Shown here: piece after piece, positions 56,908 to 64,000 of the stretch
How positions within the stretch are numbered: the first letter of the stretch is position 1
Layout of the letters: each line of letters starts with the position of its first letter
Source: Mercenaria mercenaria
Lineage: Eukaryota > Mollusca > Bivalvia > Venerida > Veneridae
DNA: 64,000 nucleotides
Direction: 5' to 3'
NCBI RefSeq assembly: GCF_021730395.1
Contig: NC_069361.1
Coordinates: forward strand, 61,203,001-61,267,000
Notes under the pieces: generated by a model
Told to the model about the DNA's origin: nothing
Databases searched by the model: none
What the model saw: only the letters and a program-made list of their open reading frames with translations
Made by a program: the position numbers and the translations under genes

Positions 56908-58284
56908 TGAATAGCATCCTGAATAACAGCTAAATCACTACCTGACAATTTGTTCGGGCTTGCTTTCTCTCTCTCTCTCTCGTGAATAGAACAATCAGAT
57001 GTGAAATTATCAGAACAGAACAGACATAGGCGTAAATGTCCTGGATTTCGGAAATAGGCATAGTTTGGTCTTTAAGAACAGTTAAATTCAGGACTCTGTA
57101 ACTGTAACGACCTTTGAGTTTGCTAGTATTTTATTCATTGATTACATCCCTCCAGAGAGGCAAGGTAAAAAGCTGTAAATACACACAAACAAATAAATAA
57201 TAAATACAGTGAAACATAGGTATATACAAATCAGACAAATATCGATATCGCCTAAGTAAAGCCTGAATAATATGACATATAAAGTTCCCGGACAGCCCGG
57301 TACTACCTTACTAGACTATACCAGATCTAAAAAGACCTGACCTGTTTTAAATTGATTTAGTCCCAAATATTGTGTTAAATTACACAATAATTTTCAATAA
57401 GGAGCACAACCTTAAACAATACAATGTAATACTTTTTTAAACAATAACTTGACAATAGATATATGCAAATTGCAATTCGAGTACATTTACAAACGATTCT
57501 GAAGATTTTCAAATAAAAAATCTATCACGTGACCTTAAACAAAGGAAATTCTAAATGCACTTCAATGCATAAATATACATTTATTGCATATAAAAACAGT
57601 TCATCCATTTCCTAATACACTTGCATTATCATTACTTACACTGTGGGGAACCTAGGGAGGCCTATAAATTTACAAATTTGCCGGAGCAAAAGGACGGATT
57701 ACACCGAACCGGAAGTGACTACTCAGTGTTACATGTGAAGTAGTCCAAAATGTAGTTCCATGCTATGGATGAAATCTGGTATAATGAGTGACATGAGGAG
57801 GTGACAGTTAAATTTTTGGCTTATGTTTATTGCTTATAGTATTGAGAATAGATCTAGACCATTTGCATTGTAAATTTCTTGGAATAAGTTTTATTCTTTG
57901 CGAAAAATGTCTACCTACGCGTAACTGCTAAACGGCTGTTTTCATGGGAGCATTTTTAGAGGGCGATGTTTCTCAGAACAGATTATTTTTCTTATATTCA
58001 ACATAACATGTCAATATTTTTCTATTTTTGATAAGAAGACATGTTATACTAAATGACCATATATGGTTTTCATATCATTGAAATGCTCTAAAGTGCTGAA
58101 AATGAGGTCTGAATGTTTTGTTATCAATATGAAATAAATAAGGAATTGAATTGGTAGAATGTAACCAAAATTGCCTTTCGCATGACGCGACATTTCCTAT
58201 ACAAATGGCGTACTTATACCAAGGGACACAACTCTTACAAATTAAAGTGAAAATTCCGTACTAAACCGGTACAAAAACGGAACA
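56908..58284 (-). repeat. 5' LTR of the BEL/Pao element, carrying a 474-bp insert
   Basis: It is the same sequence as the 3' LTR with about 16 scattered differences. An unrelated insert at 57692-58165 makes it longer. The outer edge on the minus strand is at 58284. Confidence 0.85.
57692..58165. mobile_element. 474-bp insert of unknown family in the BEL 5' LTR
   Basis: It is flanked by CAAAA (57687-57691 and 58166-58170), and the other LTR preserves the empty site (GGAGCAAAATTG). The left edge reads GGACGGATTACACCGAACC and the right edge GAATGTAAC. No inverted ends, poly-A or coding sequence are evident. A 5-bp duplication does not identify the family. Confidence 0.65.
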
Positions 58285-58306
58285 GTAACGCCCTTAAAAA
58301 TTATCT

Positions 58307-58308
58307 CT

Positions 58309-58371
<63 letters not shown>

Positions 58372-58685
58372 CGGGTTTAACGTCTTTTTCAACACTTTTT
58401 CAGTCATATAAAGGACGGTGTCTACTTGTAGCAGTGAGCTCAATGCCCAACTTTATAGTGCTGACTCACTGGAATATCACGCCGTAGACAAGTGGCATGA
58501 TACACCACCCAGTCACATTATACTGACACCGGGCTGACCAGTCCTAGCACTATCCTTTTAATGCTGAGCGCCAAGAAAGGAAGCTACTAGTACCATTTTT
58601 TACGTCTTTGGTATGACGCAGCAGGGGATCGAACCCACGGTCGACCTCCCGCACTCGAAGCAGACGCTCTACCACTAGGCTACAG
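58307..58685 (-). mobile_element. tRNA-derived SINE with long (TG)n tail
   Basis: The same family as 42156-42508, with a near-complete body and tRNA-like head (B-box GGTTCGATCCC). On its own strand it ends in GTTAAACCCGAGC and about 25 CA repeats. The 11-bp repeat AAAAATTATCT (58296-58306 and 58686-58696) flanks it. Confidence 0.87.
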
Positions 58686-58696
58686 AAAAATTATCT

Positions 58697-59289
58697 AATT
58701 AATTCAGATTTGTAATATGTTTTTGAATGAAGGGTGAAGAAATTTCGAAGCTTTGAATTAAGAACCATTTAAATGTTTTCCGGGTTTTGCTAAAATCAGT
58801 TTTTCAGTTCTGCTCAACCCGGGGCTAGAGGGCGTGGACAGTAGCATGCATTTCCACTACCGTCCTTGAACAGGCTCAATCAAACTGAGCCTGCAACATT
58901 TTCGTTTTTGTCGTGTTGAGCAAAGAGCTATGTATTTTATACTTCTTTGTGTTGAGCGACCTGTGAAGTTTCCACCTTTTTATTTGAAAAAACCGCGGAC
59001 AATTTCAGGATTCTATAGCGCCCTAGAAATTTATCAAATTAATTCAGTATTTTAATATAATATTTTGTGAAGTTTATCAAATTAATTCAGTATTTTAATA
59101 TAATATTTAGTATATAGGGTGTAGTATATATGCACCAAATTTCCAAGTTTTAGCATATATGGTTTTAAATTTATAATCATTTAAATGTTCTCCGGGTTTT
59201 CCGTCAATACTTTTACGGATTTTCCGGGTTTTAAACTGTCCCCGTGTATTCTTGTTTTTTTTAATTAACATTTCCTAGGATCGCGTTAG
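58697..59289. other. Stretch with small repeats
   Basis: A 36-bp unit 'tttatcaaattaattcagta...' occurs at 59030-59065 and again at 59073-59108. A hairpin CAGGCTCA/TGAGCCTG lies at 58871-58893 inside a GC-richer patch ('ctcaacccggggctagaggg') that resembles a dispersed repeat. 'ttccgggttttgctaaaatc' and similar words recur. No gene is supported. Confidence 0.4.
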
Positions 59290-59640
59290 ATTAGTTGGAC
59301 TACTGTTCGTAGAATGTTGCTCATCCATTGGAGCGCACGGCAAAATTACTCTTATTTTTTGCATGTCCGCACGCATTTAGTGTATAAAATGCATAATAAA
59401 CTGACTAGAGGTTAGGGTTAGTATCACCATGGTTACAAAAAATATACATTTAAGATATTTTCTTTCTAATTTAGTTAATCTGAAAAATAGAATATACAAA
59501 GGATTTGTGTACAAACACGATCTCTCCTATATACCGGAGTCTGTAATATATCACAGGCGCACCAACTCTGTATTTAGTCACAGCCACTGTCGTGGGGATA
59601 TACGACGGTCGGTACATCTTTTTCGGTAGAAAAACCCCAT
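59290..59640 (+). repeat. Dispersed repeat, inverse copy of 48470-48790
   Basis: It matches the complement of 48470-48790 in several blocks with indels between. The blocks include GGTTAGGGTTAGTATCACCA and 'cgcaccaactctgtattta'. The family is unknown. A 66-codon frame here is not conserved in the partner. Confidence 0.5.
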
Positions 59641-60253
59641 TATCCCACACTCGTTACCCGCCGGAAAAAGATTTTTTCTGTTCTAATGGAATAAATTGCA
59701 TGTAACAAACGAGAATATAAACAAAAAAAAATAAATTTACAAGTAGTGAAGGAATATATAAGGATATCATAATTTGCATGTAACAATGAAAATGCATATA
59801 CAAGTAGTGAAGGAATATATAAGAATATTATACATGTAACAATATATTTCTGTTCTAATAGAATAATTTGCATGTAACAATGCGACAATATGAAGATATA
59901 TAAACCAAATTTTTTTTTTTTTTTTTTCTTTACATGTTACCGAGAACGGATGCTCTGTCGATTTGAAAGAGATTTAGTGGTTATTAGTGTCAGCTCTAGC
60001 CTTAATTGAAATCAAGGGACAGGTGTCCTCGAGTTAGTAGATAATTGCTATGATTACCCAACTCGTTAATCAATTTTCTCACCTATATAATTACTCAATG
60101 TCAATTAGGAAGTAAATTTCTCAACTAATTTCTTATCTAAGTATCTAAGTCGGAAATGAAACTTTTTACTCGTAATTAATTTCGGGGGTTGCAAATAAAT
60201 AGAGGGTAGTTTTTGGTTGGAGCATCAGTCTTCGGTTTACCCAATAATCGACG
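59641..60253. other. AT-rich stretch with short repeated words
   Basis: 'tgcatgtaacaa' and close variants occur five times between 59695 and 59882, with 'agtagtgaaggaatatataa' twice. No gene is supported. Confidence 0.4.
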
Positions 60254-60467
60254 CTATAAAAAAAATTGACTCCATTGCGCACTTTACCTCCATTTCGCAC
60301 CATTGCGCACTTTACTTCCATTGCGCACTATAGACGTACCGCTTTTTCGGAACGACCGCCGTGACGATAGACACTTCCTTGTTTTTTTTTTGCAACAGCA
60401 TAAGCAACAATATCGTATTGGAACTTCCCGCAAAGAATACATGTGCACACGTACAGGTTAAATCGCA
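60254..60467 (+). promoter_or_regulatory. Possible promoter upstream of a short frame
   Basis: CTATAAAA occurs at 60254-60261. Three copies of CATTGCGCACTTTAC or close variants follow (60273-60330), and CpG dinucleotides are more frequent than nearby. This may be a promoter for the frame at 60468, but nothing else supports it. Confidence 0.2.
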
Positions 60468-60656
60468 ATGTTTACACCAAGGAATAGCTCTCTCAGAGCT
60501 GGTCAGTCGCCTTTTACTGCTACCTCTCAGGGGAATAAATCAGCACAGACACGTCGAGTGGCGAGCGTTTTTACACCAACAAAAAAGCAGAAGTATGATA
60601 ATTATCCAGGCCTTTTCGTTTGTTTGTTAATAGATTTAATTCGATACATCAAATGA
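60468..60656 (+). CDS. Unrecognised short frame, possible first exon
   Basis: A 62-codon frame starts MFTPRNSSLRAGQSPFTATS and is basic and rich in S, T, Q and R for about 47 residues (to about KKQKYDNYP). It then becomes hydrophobic, which could mean that it has run into an intron after about 60610. The first part looks like a disordered protein N-terminus rather than repeat translation. I do not recognise the protein. There is a promoter-like patch upstream and a TIR transposon starting 26 bp downstream. Confidence that it is a gene is low. Confidence 0.22.
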   Translation: MFTPRNSSLRAGQSPFTATSQGNKSAQTRRVASVFTPTKKQKYDNYPGLFVCLLIDLIRYIK

Positions 60657-60681
60657 GCCGCTTGTTATTACTTTTAATCTA

Positions 60682-61626
60682 GAGTCAGTGTACCCGGTTT
60701 CGCACACATTTCCTAAGAATACCTTCCTGTCTAGCTAAAAATGATTAAATTTGAATTTACCTCTATATGTTTTAATAAACACACTTATTTCGGTTCGAAA
60801 CACGCTACTTTCACTTCCCACTACAATGACGTCATACCTCTAAGTGTACTTGATTCGGATAACATATTTTGACCAGTTGTTGCATTTAAGTGTACCCGGT
60901 TTCGCACACCCTGCTATTTATAGAACTCGGTGATAACAATGCAGTTACTCAACAGAAAAATATAAATTAACTTTTTAACCATTTATATAATTCAATTTAA
61001 ACATGTATTTTCCAATAAAACATCTGACAGTGAAATTTAAAAGCAGTTATGAAAGTGAAAGCTAGGTACCAAACCCTGTTTTTACTTCTAAAAGCAGAAA
61101 AGGCTAAAACAACTGAATACATGAAACAAACATAAAACAACAGAAGCTGTTGAATCACAAAAGACCCCCACAAGTCTAATTATTTGACTAAGTTCTCTGT
61201 TTTAATAAAAACGTAAAGCAAACAATCAAGTTGAAGGCATTTTGCAGGTTGGGAGAACTTCAATAACTGTTGAAATATTTTTCATTTAGGTAAAGTAGTA
61301 GGTAAATACTTACCTGTATGATAGAATAGTGATTTTTCAATTTATTTTGCACCTTGTTATTGTTTGCATAGTCATTTTTTTCATGAAACTTAATATTTTT
61401 CAGCTGAGCTACTGGTCTCCATTGATATTGTTATTGTTTTCGTCTGCACTTACCAGAACGAGGCTTCAGTGGGGAAAGACCCCTTGTGTCAAATAATGTA
61501 GGGAATAACTCAGTTTCGTGAAACAATAACAAAGAATTGTTAAATTTTCTGTTTTATTCTCACAAAGTACATGAATTTACTGGGTGTGCGAAACCGCGTA
61601 CAGTGCGAAACCGGGTACACTGACTC
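60682..61626. mobile_element. TA-flanked TIR transposon, non-autonomous
   Basis: The ends are GAGTCAGTGTACCCGGTTTC (continuing GCAC) and its exact inverse, flanked by TA (60680-60681 and 61627-61628). The end word GTACCCGGTTTCGCACA recurs inside at about 60891 and, inverted, near 61585, so there are four copies in all. The TA duplication fits the Tc1/mariner group or similar. No transposase frame is present in the 945 bp. Confidence 0.75.
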
Positions 61627-61628
61627 TA

Positions 61629-64000
61629 AGTTAACCGCCAGTGCACTAGTTTCATAATCAACTGTATTAATCCAATTAGCGATATCAATTAAATGATTAC
61701 GGATAACAAATTTGACCCCAAACACGCACACCTTTTTATTAACAAACAAACGAAATACATCAGTTTAGACAGACAGATACTTTAGTCACCTAAGGTATAT
61801 GTAATACAACATGAGGATATTCAATATGTGTTTTAACAGTGTAATGTTTGTTGCGTAAACAGTCAACAGAATATAAAATATAAACCTAAGAAGTATGCAC
61901 AAGTGTCAAGGGGGAACTCGTAGAATCGTACCTCATAATTCATATACATAGGTGCAAATTACTTAAAATCATTCTACTCAAGATTGGCCTGTCATATCTG
62001 GTTCATTAAAAAACATATTTGATTTGCCACAGATCTGAACATCCTACAGAATTAAGGATTTCTTTAATTTTTAAAACCCATTTAAAATTTACATTGTCTT
62101 TGCGCAACATGTATTTGTATGATAACAAACAGATCTCACTTTCTATTCCTAGTAATAATCAAAATATGACCTAAGATTGTGTTTGTGCGACGTTAAACCC
62201 AACAAAATAAATAAATAAAGTATATATCAAAAGTATATTGAATTCAAGCGCATTAAAGCTTCTAATTTACATACAAGTTAAAACGGGCGATCTGTTTCAT
62301 GCAAACGAACATGACTAGTAAATACCGAACATGAGCAATTACATACCATATTAAAGTAATTTATTTGTTGTTTTTTTTTGTGGTTGAAATTGATCATAAA
62401 TGATAAAATACAGCGCTTTTAAATGTGTATCATATAGATGGAAAAAAGCGCTATTAAAATCTGGTAAATGCTAATAAAATATATTGAATTCAAGCACATC
62501 AAAGCTTTTAATTTTTAAAATTTCAAAACATTTTCATAATCAAATAATATAAGTACATGCATTATATGATTTTTCCTATTAACCACATCTTGTCCAATAA
62601 TTAAGGTATTGAATTTATATTTAATTAATTACTTATTAATAAAGATTTCTGCTGAAAACACATTTTTTGTCTATAAATTTATTGCAGGTCGCAGTGTGAG
62701 GGAAATTTGTGAGTACCTAAATTTTAAAGCCGGACAGGATATATGAGAGCATTCAGTTATTACATTTACATTTATGTATTTCGTTAGATTTAATTTAGCA
62801 ACCCCACACCATTTTTGGAAACTTGTTATTTCTTCAATAAAGTTATACCAAATTAAAGAGCATGAAGAGACATTTTCAGAACAGTTTTAATTATCAAAAT
62901 ATCTTTTCTAGATCAAAAGTTACAGCATTTTAAGCGTCGTAATTTTCAGCCAATTTTAAGAATTTTTCCTCCTATAAATCCTATAGAAGCTGTCGCGACA
63001 GGACGGAACCAATTTTGATAATTTTTTCACTATTTTTTATGTATCTTTTTAATTTTTTAATGTTTTCTTTTCAAATTTGGTGATCTAATGTATTTTTTCC
63101 TGCTCTTTTCATTTATGTAATCCTTTTTAGTAAATTTCTACAGCATCAGTAGGTATAAATAAAAACAAAATGAAAATTCACACAAATTTTGCGAAGAAAA
63201 AACACTATTTTTTTTATGAATGCATACATTGCTATAAAGTTTAAATTAAAAAGTTATGAATATCACTCTCAAACAGAGCTAGCCAAAAACAGTTATTTCT
63301 CCATTGTGCGAAAGTGAAAACTTCTAATATGTCCAGAAAATATAAATATGATTAATTTTGAAAGTTTAAATTGCTAAAAATGGCTGAGGTGACATTTTTT
63401 TCTAAATTCAGTAATCAGTTCAGGGTCATTATTTTCTTCAAATGTTGCATTTCATAGAAATGATATTTATAACTATCTGACATAAACATAAGGAAATTGA
63501 ATACTGCATTATCATTATCATGCATTTGTAAATAGAGTACAAATTGCTCATTGAAAGTAGACTTAAAAATTTTTATCCGAAATTTACCTATCCGAAACTC
63601 GTAAATTTATCAGGTGCGAGATCGTACCGCCGTAAAAATTTTCATACTTGTTTCAATTCTCTGGCTTTAATAATGCCCGATTCTTGCATCAACTTGTTTA
63701 GATTTATACATTTAATCGATTTATTTATTATTTTTTTCAAAAACTGTACCAGCCTTGTATATATTAGGGGTCTTTTTACAATATTTTGTACTAGAGTTCT
63801 GACCGTCTGCGGAATCGGTTTTCATCCACAGCGACCGGGAAATTCATTTAATGAAATCGGGCGTATTTGAATTAAATTTCGAAGTAAATTTATTATACAA
63901 TCACGAAATAACATATGACTGATGTCTAAGATCATGTTGACGGAGGTTTAAGTCTACATTCGTGAGGTTTATCGGCTTTTTTCACGCCGATTGAAAATTT
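61629..64000. other. Unassigned AT-rich stretch
   Basis: It contains a SINE tail (62188-62221), a 12-bp palindrome CTGTCGCGACAG at about 62990, and a 108-codon plus-strand frame at 63544-63870 without recognisable motif. No RNA gene is seen. Probably intergenic or intronic. Confidence 0.35.
62188..62221 (+). mobile_element. SINE 3' tail fragment
   Basis: TGCGACGTTAAACCCAAC followed by AAAATAAATAAATAAA matches the 3' end of the Leu-type SINE at 1571-1852, here on the plus strand. It is strongly 5'-truncated and no clear duplication was found. Confidence 0.7.

Larger units (their letters stand above)
51511..58284 (-). mobile_element. Old BEL/Pao LTR retrotransposon, broken
   Basis: A fossil element on the minus strand between two direct LTRs. 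Reading on that strand: 5' LTR, protease and reverse transcriptase region (about 56.9 to 55.0 kb), RNase H (about 54.9 to 54.4 kb), integrase with the BEL-type C-terminal domain (about 54.0 to 52.8 kb), a purine run next to the 3' LTR (complement of 52398-52406), and the 3' LTR. A gag part is not recognised. The coding region has about four or five breaks. The LTRs differ at roughly 2 percent of sites, so it is fairly young among the fossils here. No 5-bp target duplication was found at the outer edges. Confidence 0.83.

Noticed and set aside
63544-63870. 108-codon plus-strand frame
   Set aside because: No recognisable motif, and the sequence composition is like the surrounding non-coding DNA.

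Overview
The window looks like nuclear DNA of a bivalve mollusc. It is AT-rich and has introns and tRNA-derived SINEs. It also carries several repeat families with ends I associate with clam and oyster genomes (ACAAGAG heads, GAGCTAA tails). I see no bacterial operons, rRNA or CRISPR array. The taxon is inferred from repeat style and cannot be proved here.

Only one host gene is clear: the first coding exon of mitochondrial elongation factor G2 (GFM2) on the minus strand at 26290-26548. It ends at a splice donor and transcription runs toward lower coordinates. I recognise no second exon, so intron 1 probably reaches beyond position 1 and would hold most of the mobile elements in the first 26 kb. 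Weaker host candidates are a short open frame at 60468-60656 and a CRE-bearing promoter-like patch near 35.6 kb.

Layout. 1-4.6 kb: tandem arrays of non-autonomous Helentron-like (HINE/pearl-type) elements, with a SINE and a Harbinger-like element inserted. 4.9-11.2 kb: a hAT-like element, a MULE-like MITE with 125-bp inverted repeats, two Helentron-like elements and a second Harbinger-like copy. 11.2-19.6 kb: mostly unassigned sequence, with one more Helentron-like copy, a tRNA-like retropseudogene and a diverged inverted-repeat pair. 19.6-26.25 kb: a four-level nest of transposons. 26.3-28.3 kb: the GFM2 exon, its upstream flank, tandem duplications and palindromes. 28.7-34.9 kb: a decayed PHD-bearing LINE. 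35-39.3 kb: SINE, palindromic MITE and Helentron-like copy. 39.3-44.8 kb: an old Ty3/Gypsy LTR element holding a SINE. 44.8-50.7 kb: two LINE fragments meeting tail to tail, one with a 2A-like peptide. 51.5-58.3 kb: an old BEL/Pao element. 58.3-64 kb: SINE, dispersed repeats and a TA-flanked TIR element.

The most interesting signal is in the Helentron-like elements. Three families share one end architecture, yet the tag next to the 5' hairpin and the arms of the 3' hairpin change together from family to family. This looks like co-evolved end recognition by one machinery. Other points of note are the nested stack whose outer edge lies about 40 bp from the GFM2 splice donor, two SINE families with different tRNA heads sharing one 3' tail, and a 29-bp SINE insertion that still has a 12-bp target duplication.
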